64,000 bases of DNA from Variovorax sp. N23 (GTDB lineage: Bacteria; Pseudomonadota; Gammaproteobacteria; Burkholderiales; Burkholderiaceae_C), in contig NZ_JAOOPY010000011.1 of assembly GCF_025486315.1 (NCBI RefSeq), positions 1-64,000 on the forward strand, written 5' to 3'. Shown here in pieces: positions 33,026 through 40,876 of the stretch. The translations under genes were made by a program, and so were the position numbers. A model generated the notes under the pieces. It saw only the letters and a program-made list of their open reading frames with translations. It made no database searches and had not been told where the DNA came from. Numbering within the stretch: the stretch's first letter is position 1; every line of letters starts with the position of its first letter.

Positions 33026-33631
33026 ATGCAATCAGCCGGCGCCGCTACTTTCGACGAAGCCTATTACCAGCACTACTACTTCGACAAGAAGACCAAAGTG
33101 GTGGACCCTCGACATGTCGAGCGCCTGGGTGCGTTTGTCTGCGCCTATTTGCGATACCTGCGCGTACCCGTCAGGCGGGTGCTGGATGTCGGTTGCGGCA
33201 TCGGGCTCTGGCGCGACGTCGTGGCGCGACAGTTTCCCTCGGCCAGTTACCACGGCGTCGAGTTCAGCGAATACCTGTGCGGCCGATACGGGTGGGAACG
33301 CGGCTCCGTGACGGACTACCAAGCGAGCACGCCCTTTGACTTCGTCATCTGCCAGGGGGTGTTGCCCTACCTCAGCCCACCGGATCTGAAGCGTGCGCTG
33401 CGCAACCTGGGCGGACTGAGTCAGGGCGCGCTGTATGTGGAGGCCGTGACGCGCGAGGACTACGAGCGCGGCGTGTTGGACGAGGACCTGACCGACCCTC
33501 GTATCTTTCGCCACAGCGCCGAGCTGTACCGAGCCGGGCTGTCTCGGAATTTTCAGGAGGTGGGCGGCGGCGTGTGGCTGAGCCGGCGAGCCGGGTTGCC
33601 ATTGTTCTCGTTGGAGTGCGCAGCAGAGTGA
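33026..33631 (+). CDS. Class I SAM-dependent methyltransferase
   Basis: 201 residues from ATG 33026, chosen because GAGGAGG lies ten bases upstream; a longer in-frame ORF back to 32870 has no family sequence. SAM-binding motif I is RVLDVGCGIGLWRDVVARQ, the acidic post-motif is YHGVEFSEYLC and motif IV region is FDFVICQGVLPYLS. Methyltransf_11/25-like. Substrate unknown. It stands alone between the cyd terminator and a convergent histidine kinase gene, with no operon partner to suggest a role. Confidence 0.85.
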   Translation: MQSAGAATFDEAYYQHYYFDKKTKVVDPRHVERLGAFVCAYLRYLRVPVRRVLDVGCGIGLWRDVVARQFPSASYHGVEFSEYLCGRYGWERGSVTDYQASTPFDFVICQGVLPYLSPPDLKRALRNLGGLSQGALYVEAVTREDYERGVLDEDLTDPRIFRHSAELYRAGLSRNFQEVGGGVWLSRRAGLPLFSLECAAE

Positions 33632-33723
33632 CGTCCCCAAAAGTAGGCTGGGCGGGGTTGCCCTGGCAGACCGCACTGCCGGGCGCGAAGTCTGTTTCGG
33701 GCTCGATGACGCGCGCTGCGCGG

Positions 33724-34851
33724 CTATTGAAGCGTCCTGCGCGGAAGCCTGATGGTGAACACGCACCCTGTTCCGGGTACATCCCGCACGGTCAAAGCGC
33801 CACCGTCAGCCTCGATGTGCCGCCGTGCGATAGAAAGACCGAGCCCCAGACCGCTCTTGTTCGTACCGACCTGAACGAAGGGCTTGAAGATGCGTGAGGT
33901 CGCTCCCGGGGGAAGCCCTCCGCAATGGTCCTTGACATCGACCAGGACATCGTCTCCCTCCGCGTAGGCGCTCAGCGTGACCTCGGTGTGGGCGTGGGTG
34001 AATTTGAAGGCGTTGTGAAGCAAGTTCACCAAGGCCGCCAGGAGATGCTCCCGATGGCCGGAGACGCCAAGGGCGGCATCGACGTCTGAAACCGAAAACC
34101 TGCAGCCCTTGGCGCTTGCGTCGAGCGAGGCGGCATTCTGGGCATCCGCGACGAACGACGCGACCGAAAACGCGGCCTCCAGCGAAGGCTCGGCCGCGCC
34201 CTTGACCTCGGACAGCGACAGGTTGAGCAGAGCCTCCAACGAAGTCAGGCTCCTCTTCATCACTGCGCCGGTCGTACCACCGATTGCAACTCTTCCCGAT
34301 TCCAGGGCCGCGAATGCAAGGATGGCGGTATGCAGGTAATTCCGCAACTCATGCACCAGCCTGCCAAGGCGTTCGCTTTCCTGGGCGGAATGCTGAAACG
34401 CGACGCTCGCATCCCGACAGGCGTCGAATTCCGTGACCGCATCGGCGATGGCATTGTCGAGGCAGCGATTCAGCGTGCGGAACTCGTCGACGGAAAAGGG
34501 GACGCCTCGCTCGACCGCGAGGTCGGTGATGGCTTGGCAGAGGTCGCCGTAGTCATGCACCACCTGGGCGACTGAAAAGTCAAGCTTCAGGAGTTCCCTG
34601 CCGTGCGCTGCGGCGCTCAACCCCATCTCGGACAAGGCCGCTGCGTCACCGCCTGCAGCACCTGAAATCCTGAAACTCTCGTCGGCCTCACCGTTTTCCT
34701 GTGCTTCCAGCGTTTTCATCAACTGGTCCAGGAACAAGGGAATGCCATTGGCGAGTTGGGCTTCCGTCACTGCTCGCCGGGGCCGCTTCGCGACCTTGGC
34801 CTTGCACCGCTCAATCAACTCGCCCCGGTTGTCGGCTAGGAATTGATGCAT
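33724..34851 (-). CDS. Soluble sensor histidine kinase, orphan
   Basis: 375 residues from ATG 34851 (GGAG seven bases upstream; GTG 34959 and ATG 34947 are alternatives). No membrane helix. The N-terminal ~150 residues are helical (HQFLADNRGELIERCKAKVA...), resembling RsbR/RsbRD-type N-terminal domains, followed by LVHELRNYLHTAI with the phospho-accepting His near 167. The HATPase domain has N box LVNLLHNAFKFTH, G1 DHCGGLP, F box IFKPFVQ and G2 GLGLGLSIA. No response regulator gene is adjacent. It would be a cytoplasmic stress or redox sensor; signal and partner are unknown. Confidence 0.88.
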   Translation of the reverse strand: MHQFLADNRGELIERCKAKVAKRPRRAVTEAQLANGIPLFLDQLMKTLEAQENGEADESFRISGAAGGDAAALSEMGLSAAAHGRELLKLDFSVAQVVHDYGDLCQAITDLAVERGVPFSVDEFRTLNRCLDNAIADAVTEFDACRDASVAFQHSAQESERLGRLVHELRNYLHTAILAFAALESGRVAIGGTTGAVMKRSLTSLEALLNLSLSEVKGAAEPSLEAAFSVASFVADAQNAASLDASAKGCRFSVSDVDAALGVSGHREHLLAALVNLLHNAFKFTHAHTEVTLSAYAEGDDVLVDVKDHCGGLPPGATSRIFKPFVQVGTNKSGLGLGLSIARRHIEADGGALTVRDVPGTGCVFTIRLPRRTLQ

Positions 34852-35006
34852 TCGGTGCTCCGTCCGTGCCCTTGGTTTCAACAGAGTCAAAGCGCGTTCA
34901 GTGGAGAAAACCCGGCGTTCTATGCGTGTGTGGATTGCTTGGGTCATGCGCCGTCTCACTTTCCGTGTAGTACGACGCGATTGGGCGCCCTTCCAGGCGC
35001 CGAGGA

Positions 35007-35020
35007 TTGATCTACATCAG
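35007..35020. promoter_or_regulatory. FNR/CRP-like box upstream of the histidine kinase gene
   Basis: TTGAT-CTAC-ATCAG, one mismatch from the FNR/ANR consensus TTGAT-N4-ATCAA. It lies 156 bp before the preferred kinase start (60 bp before the earlier ATG). The nearest plus-strand gene is much farther away. Suggests oxygen-responsive control; low-complexity half sites occur by chance, so moderate confidence. Confidence 0.5.
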
Positions 35021-35141
35021 AGTTTGCACATGCCGGCAAAGTCGAGGATGACCACGGGGTACTGTGCCGGCCCACGGGGCACGACAGGCTCATCGCGCGA
35101 AAACGCCGGGCATCGCTTGACGCGTCAACGCCGCGACGCCA

Positions 35142-35438
35142 TCACCTCTTCACCCGCATCTCCATCGACCGGTCGAATTGCTGCGGCGTTGCAGGCCCGG
35201 CAGCGACCACCCCCGAACGCACGGAGCCGTCGCCGATGACTTCGGCGCGAGTTTTCGAGTCGAGCCGCTGAAGCGCGTCGAAGCCCGCATCGAGTGCCCC
35301 GTCGTAGTCCGGAAAAAAGCTCGGTGACGCCGCCACACATTCGGCAGGACAGCCACTGTCCTGCTTCCTCACCAACGTCCACGAGTACTCGCTCCGCCCA
35401 CGTTCCTGGACGATGACGTAGAACTCGGCGTCACTCAT
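35142..35438 (-). CDS. Hypothetical 98-residue protein
   Basis: Starts ATG 35438 with a good GAGGAG ribosome site. Sequence MSDAEFYVIVQERGRSEYSW then CPAECVAASPSFFPDYDGALDAGFDALQRLDSKTRAEV. Two cysteines (CPAEC) but no metal-binding pattern that I can name. No signal peptide or membrane helix. Codon use fits the neighbourhood and the ribosome site supports expression. It lies in an accessory stretch with stress-type small genes; I do not recognise the family. Confidence 0.6.
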   Translation of the reverse strand: MSDAEFYVIVQERGRSEYSWTLVRKQDSGCPAECVAASPSFFPDYDGALDAGFDALQRLDSKTRAEVIGDGSVRSGVVAAGPATPQQFDRSMEMRVKR

Positions 35439-35544
35439 GGGTAGCTCCTCGAGCGGAGGAGGGCGTCAGCAGCGGCCCCGTTCGGGCTCACTCGAAGTTT
35501 CCTGATCCATGGCGACAATTTGCCGTTGTTTGCAGCAACGGGGG

Positions 35545-35558
35545 TTGACTTGCATCAG
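35545..35558. promoter_or_regulatory. FNR-like box upstream of the cydX copy
   Basis: TTGAC-TTGC-ATCAG, two mismatches from TTGAT-N4-ATCAA, 29 bp before the ATG of the frameshifted cydX copy and in the gap between it and the divergent 98-residue gene. Resembles the box at 35007-35020 (shared ATCAG half). It could have driven the copy or its divergent neighbour under low oxygen. Confidence 0.4.
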
Positions 35559-35587
35559 GGTTCTGCCACGCGCCTTCCAAGCGCATC

Positions 35588-35709
35588 ATGTGGTATTTCG
35601 CCTGGATCCTGGGCTGCCGCTGGCAGCCACCTTCGCGGTGCTCAACGCGATGTGGTACGAGCTGATGGAGGATGACGCCGTGCGTCACGACAAACTGGAC
35701 AAGCCCTGA
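35588..35709 (+). pseudogene. cydX: Frameshifted duplicate of cydX
   Basis: Near-identical to the intact cydX at 32579-32701 across exactly the coding span, starting at the ATG and ending at the TGA. Differences: TAC to TAT (silent), loss of one G in the run of four G after GGATCCT, and AAGATG to AAACTG. The lost base frameshifts the copy after about nine codons, although the original frame stays open downstream and is reachable from an upstream ATG at 35509. Flanking DNA is unrelated. Either a recent decayed duplicate or a read error in the G run. Confidence 0.85.
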
Positions 35710-35869
35710 ATAATCCGCGGCGCCTCCAGGGCATCGTCTGTCCGGACGCCATTGGCTGCATTCGGCGGTTCGCAGCGCAGTCGTTGTCCGACAAATTCTG
35801 ACCGTTCAGGATGGCTGGCGGTGTGCGTGGCGGAGCGAACATGTCGACTCCAACACGCAGGAGAGTCCC

Positions 35870-36238
35870 ATGAATGCTCCATTGACCTCAGCGACCCCGG
35901 TTTCTCGGGTGTCGCCCATCGACGACGATCTCGCCGAGCAGGCGAAACCTGGTTATGGCGTCCCTTCCCAGGACCCACGACCGGAGGCGCAGCAGACGCT
36001 CCTTCCTGATGAAGCCGACCGCGAAGCTCGGTCGGTGTACGTCGGCGGCGCCGTCATGGCCGGCGCTGCTGCAGGCGCCTCTCTAGGAGTGGCCGTGGCC
36101 GGGCCAGTTGGCGCATTTGTGGGCGGGACGATCGGTGGCATTGCGGGGGCCGTCGGTGGAGCGGCCGCGGGCGCCGGAGCGGAAACGCCCTCCGTGGACG
36201 AGGAGCCCCCGGCGGATCCTGCGCACCAGAGGGTCTGA
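35870..36238 (+). CDS. Glycine-zipper protein
   Basis: 122 residues. A polar, proline-rich N-terminus (about 1-50), then a glycine/alanine-rich zipper MAGAAAGASLGVAVAGPVGA to VGGAAAGAGAE (about 62-104) that could form one or two membrane-inserting helices, and an acidic tail. An AGGAGAG ribosome site supports the ATG. No signal peptide. Glycine-zipper proteins of this kind are often stress-linked and membrane-associated; function here is unknown. Preceded by the cydX remnant and followed by the convergent GbsR-like gene. Confidence 0.7.
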   Translation: MNAPLTSATPVSRVSPIDDDLAEQAKPGYGVPSQDPRPEAQQTLLPDEADREARSVYVGGAVMAGAAAGASLGVAVAGPVGAFVGGTIGGIAGAVGGAAAGAGAETPSVDEEPPADPAHQRV

Positions 36239-36322
36239 CCCCTCCGCGGAGGCACGGCGATGGGGGCGTGGGCCCTGATCAATTCGCGCGTCAGAGCTCG
36301 CCACGGCTTGACGCCCCCAGGG

Positions 36323-36904
36323 TCAACCCGCCTTCTTCTTCTCCTTGCCCCCGCCCGTCAACCGATCCTTGAGCCCCAGCACCTTCGTCACCGTCGCGCC
36401 CATCCCCATCAGCTGCATGGCGGTCTCCGGTGCCAGCCGCTGCACGTCGTCGAACCACTTCATCAGCCGGTCGATCAGGTCGTGCATCTCGCGCATGCGT
36501 TCCTGCGCGTGGCGTTCGGCATCGTTGGTCGGCTCTTCGAGCAGGGCGCCGCGCAGCATCGACAGCGTGGGCTCGATCTCGCGGCGGCGGCGCTCCTCGG
36601 CGAGCACGCGGAAGATCTCCCAGACGTCGGAAGGTGCCTCGAAGTATTCGCGCCGGTCGCCGGGCAGGTGCCGCAGGCGCACGAGGCGCCACGATTGCAG
36701 TTCCTTCAGCCCCATGCTCACGTTGGAGCGCGAGAAGGCGAGCAGTTCGGCGATCTCGTCGGCATTGAGCGCGCGCTCCGACAGAAAGATCAGCGCGTAC
36801 ATCTGCCCGACGGTGCGGTTGATGCCCCACTTGCTGCCCATCTCGCCGAAGTGGGCGACGAACTGGCGGTTGAGGGGCGGGAGTTCGGGGAGCGAGGCGG
36901 GCAT
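36323..36904 (-). CDS. GbsR/MarR-family transcriptional regulator
   Basis: 193 residues. A winged-helix DNA-binding domain is clear: GINRTVGQMYALIFLSERALNADEIAELLAFSRSNVSMGLKELQSWRLVRL (about 26-80). It is followed by a helical dimerisation region and a lysine-rich tail. Best fit is the GbsR type (osmoprotectant-response regulators such as GbsR and OpcR). Its targets are not evident from neighbours, since upstream DNA is a repeat element and then an M50 protease gene on the same strand. Confidence 0.82.
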   Translation of the reverse strand: MPASLPELPPLNRQFVAHFGEMGSKWGINRTVGQMYALIFLSERALNADEIAELLAFSRSNVSMGLKELQSWRLVRLRHLPGDRREYFEAPSDVWEIFRVLAEERRRREIEPTLSMLRGALLEEPTNDAERHAQERMREMHDLIDRLMKWFDDVQRLAPETAMQLMGMGATVTKVLGLKDRLTGGGKEKKKAG

Positions 36905-36963
36905 GCGTGATTGTCGTGCCGTTCCCGGAGATTCAGAAATGTCTGAAAGGCACCGCGCCGCAA

Positions 36964-37130
36964 CTCAGAGGCTGAGAGTTTTTTGGCCGTGCTCGAAAGG
37001 CGCGTCAAAACGCGCCGGATCGAGGCGCAAAGCGCAGCCATAGCTCGGGCTATGGCGAGCATTTGCAACGACGAGCCGGGGTGTTTTGGCGTGCAAGGCG
37101 AGCATGGATGAAAGACTCTCAGCCTCTCAG
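36964..37130. repeat. Nested palindromic repeat element
   Basis: Outer arms CTCAGAGGCTGAGAGT (36964-36979) and ACTCTCAGCCTCTCAG (37115-37130) are inverted copies with one mismatch. Internal parts also pair (CAAAACGCGCCGG against the CCGGGGTGTTTTGGCG region), and the centre is a perfect hairpin GCCATAGC-TCGG-GCTATGGC (37037-37056). The right arm overlaps the stop codon of the M50 gene. No coding sequence. It looks like a dispersed Burkholderiales repeat that may double as a terminator. Confidence 0.85.
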
Positions 37131-37855
37131 ACGCGGCCGGTGTGCTGAATCGTCTGGAGCATCTCGTGGGTGTCGTGCGCCATGATCGCGAGGAAGGCCA
37201 GCAGCCCGATGTAGTACAGGCCGTAGGTGACCCGCGTCTCGATGGTCGCCGCGTAGTAGTTCTTGTTGGCTGGATCGCTGGCGTCGTACCGCCAGGCCTT
37301 GACGACCTGAGGCAGGGCAAGGATCACCATCAGGATCAGCAGGGGGCTGGGGCGCCAGAAGAACAGGGCGCCCAGCACCGGCACGCCAAGCAGCCAGATG
37401 CGCGGCGTGAGCACGGCGGTGATCCGGCCGCCGTCGAACGGCGACACGGGCACCAGGTTGAAGAGGTTGAGGAAGAAGCCCGCATAGGACAGCGCCAGCA
37501 GCAATTCGCTGCCCGTTTCCCGTGCAGCGAGGTAGCAGGCCAGTGCAGCGATGCTGCCGAGGAGCGGCCCTGCGAAGCCGACCCAGGCCTCGGTTTCGAC
37601 ATCGTGCGGTTGCTCCTTGAGCTCGATCCACGCGCCGATGAAGGGGATGAAGGTGGGCGCACCGACATCGAGACCGCGCTGCCGCGCCGCGAGGAAATGG
37701 CCCATCTCATGAACAAAGACGAGACCGACGAAGCCCGCCGCGTAGCGCCAGCCGTAGACGAAGGCATAGGCGACGACCGACAGGAGCATCGAGCCGCCCG
37801 ACAGCAGCACCTTGCCGAGTTTGCCGGCGCTCAGCAGGAGGAGTAGCAGTTTCAC
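37127..37855 (-). CDS. M50-family intramembrane metalloprotease-like protein
   Basis: 242 residues, five to six membrane helices. The zinc motif HEMGH is at residues 49-53 and the third-ligand motif SPFDGG places Asp at 141, matching site-2 protease geometry. No PDZ domain, unlike RseP. It may cleave a membrane-bound regulator or act as a short M50 of unknown substrate. The DUF2167 gene ends only 12 bp upstream on the same strand, so the two are almost certainly co-transcribed. The stop codon lies inside the palindromic repeat. Confidence 0.85.
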   Translation of the reverse strand: MKLLLLLLSAGKLGKVLLSGGSMLLSVVAYAFVYGWRYAAGFVGLVFVHEMGHFLAARQRGLDVGAPTFIPFIGAWIELKEQPHDVETEAWVGFAGPLLGSIAALACYLAARETGSELLLALSYAGFFLNLFNLVPVSPFDGGRITAVLTPRIWLLGVPVLGALFFWRPSPLLILMVILALPQVVKAWRYDASDPANKNYYAATIETRVTYGLYYIGLLAFLAIMAHDTHEMLQTIQHTGRV

Positions 37856-37867
37856 GGTCTCGGCCTC

Positions 37868-38872
37868 TCAGGCGCGAGGTTGCTGCGGCCCGTCCTCGGC
37901 GGGCGGGTGCGATGGCGATTCGGCTGATCGTGGCGGGTCCATCGCCGCCTGCGTCGTGCCCGAACTCGGGGCGCCCTTGGCCGGCGGCTCCTTCTTGAAT
38001 ACCTTGGTGATGCCCCACAACGCCGCGCCGCCGGCGACCAGCAGCACCTTGGCGAACTTGGCGGCAAAGGCAAGAATGACGGCGAGCAGGCCGAGCTTCT
38101 TCGCCGCGACTCCAGCGACCAGGGCAGCCAGCCCATACGTGGCCACCTTGTCGGTCGATTGATTGAAGTCGGTGTACTTCTTGCCGTCGTCGTAGCTCAG
38201 GGCGCCCAGGAGGCGAAGTGCGTCGGGCTTGTAGGTCGCGAGTTCGCTGGCGCCAGTGACGAGGTTCAGGCTGATGTAGCCCTCGCGTCCGAGTGCATAC
38301 GTGTTGTAGTTGACCCCTTGGTCGTCGGTGTCGGTGCTGCCCTTGCGTTGCGAGGTGGCGGACCAGACCAGACGGTGCGTCGAGGTGTCGTAGGCCGGCT
38401 TCTGCGCCCAGCCGGTGACTTCGATCTCCGGGATGCCGCGCTGGACGCGGTCCTTGTTCGACTCGGACGTGCCGTCGCGCAGGCTCTGGAGCAGGTCGTC
38501 GGCGTTCCAGTCCTTGGCATCATCGTCCTTGATGTAGCCCTCCTGGACGAACTTCAGCACGGCGAACCAGTTCGCACCGTCCTTGGGGAAGACGGCGCCC
38601 ACGAAGCTGTCGTCGACCCGGTTGCCCATGCTGCGCATCAGTTGGGCGGCCGCGGGTGTCGGCACCCAGATGTAGCCGGCGGGCAGCTTCAGGTGGGCTT
38701 GGTCGCGCAGCGCGATGTCGGCGGGGCCTTCCGTCTGGGAGGCGCGTGCCGCGGTGATCGCCGCGTCGCGTTCGCTGGCCAGCGCGGTGCTGGATGCCGG
38801 GTCGGCCGCATGCGCAGCGACGGCTAAAGAAAGCAGAAAAACCGCGGCGATGCGGTTGAGATATCGGTTCAT
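37868..38872 (-). CDS. DUF2167 membrane-anchored protein
   Basis: 334 residues with a signal peptide (MNRYLNRIAAVFLLSLAVAAHAADP). The DUF2167 body is recognisable: LKLPAGYIWVPTPAAAQLMRS, GAVFPKDGANWFAVLKFVQEGYI and DLLQSLRDGTSESNKDRVQRG. A C-terminal hydrophobic stretch (about 255-290) would anchor it, followed by a proline-rich cytoplasmic tail. GAGGGAG precedes the start. Function unknown; pairing with the M50 protease suggests a substrate or partner relationship. Confidence 0.85.
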   Translation of the reverse strand: MNRYLNRIAAVFLLSLAVAAHAADPASSTALASERDAAITAARASQTEGPADIALRDQAHLKLPAGYIWVPTPAAAQLMRSMGNRVDDSFVGAVFPKDGANWFAVLKFVQEGYIKDDDAKDWNADDLLQSLRDGTSESNKDRVQRGIPEIEVTGWAQKPAYDTSTHRLVWSATSQRKGSTDTDDQGVNYNTYALGREGYISLNLVTGASELATYKPDALRLLGALSYDDGKKYTDFNQSTDKVATYGLAALVAGVAAKKLGLLAVILAFAAKFAKVLLVAGGAALWGITKVFKKEPPAKGAPSSGTTQAAMDPPRSAESPSHPPAEDGPQQPRA

Positions 38873-38986
38873 GAGGCTCCCTCGGTCGTTATCGATTTTT
38901 TTGAACCGCGAGAGTCTAGCGAGCCAACGGCGCCGCCCGGCGGCAGCGGCCCTCGGCGTCTTGCAATGGGATGCCGAAAACGTCGA

Positions 38987-39409
38987 CTATTTCCAGGGCG
39001 TCGGCGCCGGCACCTCGGCGGCCGGCTCGCAGTCGACGCTCCTGAAGTCGGCCGGCGAGACGATCTCCAGGTACTCCATGTCGGGCGAGTAGTCGAACAG
39101 GTAGTGGCGGATGCCCGGGCGCTGATGCACCACGTCGCCGGCCTCGACCAGGGTTTCCTTGTCCTCGTACATGAACCTGGCCCAGCCCTTGGTCATGATG
39201 ACGATCTGGAAATCGGCCTCGTGGCGGTGCCAGCCGGTGCCGGTCTCGGGGGCCATGTTGGCCTTCACCAGATGGGCGATCACCTTGCCGTTGGTGGCTT
39301 CGGCGACGCCGAGGTCGCGGTACAGGAAGAAGTCGCGCAGGCCGCCGGACACGAATTCGGTGTCGCCGGGCTTCACATGGGAGAACTGGGTGGCGGTACG
39401 GTCCAGCAT
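38987..39409 (-). CDS. Cupin-domain protein
   Basis: 140 residues, single cupin barrel. Motif 1 is GWHRHEADFQIVIMTKGWARFMYE (about 67-90), with His-x-His and Glu metal ligands. Motif 2, GIRHYLFDYSPDMEYLEIV, contains the later His. A strong AAGGAG ribosome site defines ATG 39409; the longer frame upstream is not used. Could be a dioxygenase-like enzyme or a small-molecule sensor; substrate cannot be assigned. Divergent from a 61-residue gene with 122 bp between starts. Confidence 0.82.
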   Translation of the reverse strand: MLDRTATQFSHVKPGDTEFVSGGLRDFFLYRDLGVAEATNGKVIAHLVKANMAPETGTGWHRHEADFQIVIMTKGWARFMYEDKETLVEAGDVVHQRPGIRHYLFDYSPDMEYLEIVSPADFRSVDCEPAAEVPAPTPWK

Positions 39410-39531
39410 GGGCCATCTCCTTCGGTGGTGGGGGATGCTGCGCCGCACCATGCATAAAGCGTTCCCGCGGCGATGTTGCGCGATGGCACGCGCGGACGCC
39501 ATACTGTGCCGAACCCACGAGAGGAGTCGCG

Positions 39532-39717
39532 ATGAGCAACGAACTGCGCAAGAAGCTGCACGAGCTGTCGGTTCTGGTCGATAGCGCACCCGATCCGCAG
39601 ACGCGGGCGATCGTCGAGGCGCTGCGGTTGCAGACGGCGATCCTCAACGAACGGCTGTTCGCCATCGACCTGCAGATCGGCGAGCTGATCCAGCGGATGG
39701 ACACCCGCGTGTCCTAG
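39532..39717 (+). CDS. Small coiled-coil protein, 61 residues
   Basis: Begins MSNELRKKLHELSVLVDSAP and continues as an amphipathic helix (TRAIVEALRLQTAILNERLF) ending MDTRVS. A good GAGAGGAG ribosome site is present. No membrane segment or signal. The regular Leu/Ile spacing suggests a helical hairpin or coiled coil. Located 58 bp upstream of aroC on the same strand and divergent from the cupin gene. I do not recognise a named family. Confidence 0.65.
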   Translation: MSNELRKKLHELSVLVDSAPDPQTRAIVEALRLQTAILNERLFAIDLQIGELIQRMDTRVS

Positions 39718-39775
39718 CGCCGGCGATGCCCCCCGCTGGGGCAGATGCGACCCTTTGTGGGGATAATCCTGCCCC

Positions 39776-40876
39776 ATGAGCGGCAACACTTTCGGCAATC
39801 TCTTCGCGGTCACCAACTTCGGAGAGTCGCACGGTCCGGCCATCGGCTGCGTCATCGACGGCTGCCCGCCCGGCATGGCCCTGACCGAGGCCGATATCCA
39901 GGGCGACCTCGACCGTCGCCGCCCCGGCACCAGCCGCCACGTCACGCAGCGCAACGAGCCCGATGCGGTGCAGATCCTGTCGGGCGTGTACGAGGGCAGG
40001 ACCACCGGCACACCCATCGCGCTGCTGATCCAGAACACCGACCAGCGCAGCAAGGACTACGGGCAGATCGCCCAGCAGTTCCGCCCCGGCCACGCCGACT
40101 TCACCTACTGGAAGAAGTACGGCATCCGCGACCCGCGCGGTGGCGGGCGCTCGTCGGCCCGGCTGACCGCGCCGATGGTCGCGGCCGGCGCGGTGGCCAA
40201 GAAGTGGCTCTACGAACGGTACGGCACCGTGTTCCGCGGCTGCATGACGCAGATCGGCGAGATCGCCATCCCGTTCGAGGACTGGTCGCACGTGCCGCAC
40301 AACCCCTTCTTCGCGCCGGTGGCCGACGTGGCGAAGCTCGAGGCCTACATGGACGCGCTGCGCAAGGCCGGCGATTCGTGCGGCGCGCGCATCCGCGTCA
40401 TGGCGTCGAACGTGCCGGTGGGCCTGGGCGAGCCGCTGTTCGACAAGATGGACGCCGAGATCGCCTACGCGATGATGGGCATCAATGCGGTCAAGGCGGT
40501 GGAAATCGGCGCCGGCTGGGACAGCGTCACGCAGCGCGGCACCACGCATGGCGACTCGATCACGCCGACCGGCTTTCTCGGCAACAACGCGGGCGGGGTA
40601 CTGGGGGGCATCACGTCGGGCCAGGACCTGGAGGTGAGCATCGCCATCAAGCCGACCAGCTCGATCCTCAGCCCGCGCCAGTCGATCGACATCCACAACC
40701 AGCCGGTCGAGGTGGTCACCAAGGGCCGGCACGACCCCTGCGTCGGCATCCGCGCCACGCCGATCGCCGAGGCGATGCTGGCGCTGGTCGTGATGGAACA
40801 TGCCTTGCGCCAGCGCGCGCAGAACGGCGACGTGGCGCTCGCGGAAACCGTGCCGCCGCAGGCGTCCTTTCTGTAG
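39776..40876 (+). CDS. aroC: Chorismate synthase
   Basis: Converts 5-enolpyruvylshikimate-3-phosphate to chorismate using reduced FMN, the last shikimate-pathway step. 366 residues, as expected. Signatures [27 protein letters not shown] (residues 5-31), [14 protein letters not shown] and [23 protein letters not shown] are intact. The TAG stop overlaps a GTG start for the next MFS gene. A housekeeping gene. Confidence 0.98.
   Translation: MSGNTFGNLFAVTNFGESHGPAIGCVIDGCPPGMALTEADIQGDLDRRRPGTSRHVTQRNEPDAVQILSGVYEGRTTGTPIALLIQNTDQRSKDYGQIAQQFRPGHADFTYWKKYGIRDPRGGGRSSARLTAPMVAAGAVAKKWLYERYGTVFRGCMTQIGEIAIPFEDWSHVPHNPFFAPVADVAKLEAYMDALRKAGDSCGARIRVMASNVPVGLGEPLFDKMDAEIAYAMMGINAVKAVEIGAGWDSVTQRGTTHGDSITPTGFLGNNAGGVLGGITSGQDLEVSIAIKPTSSILSPRQSIDIHNQPVEVVTKGRHDPCVGIRATPIAEAMLALVVMEHALRQRAQNGDVALAETVPPQASFL

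Noticed and set aside
35509..35709. 66-residue frame ending in the CydX C-terminus, as a possible novel gene
   Set aside because: Its 3' half is simply the original cydX frame of the frameshifted copy, and its 5' half has no homology or ribosome site. It is better described as a pseudogene.
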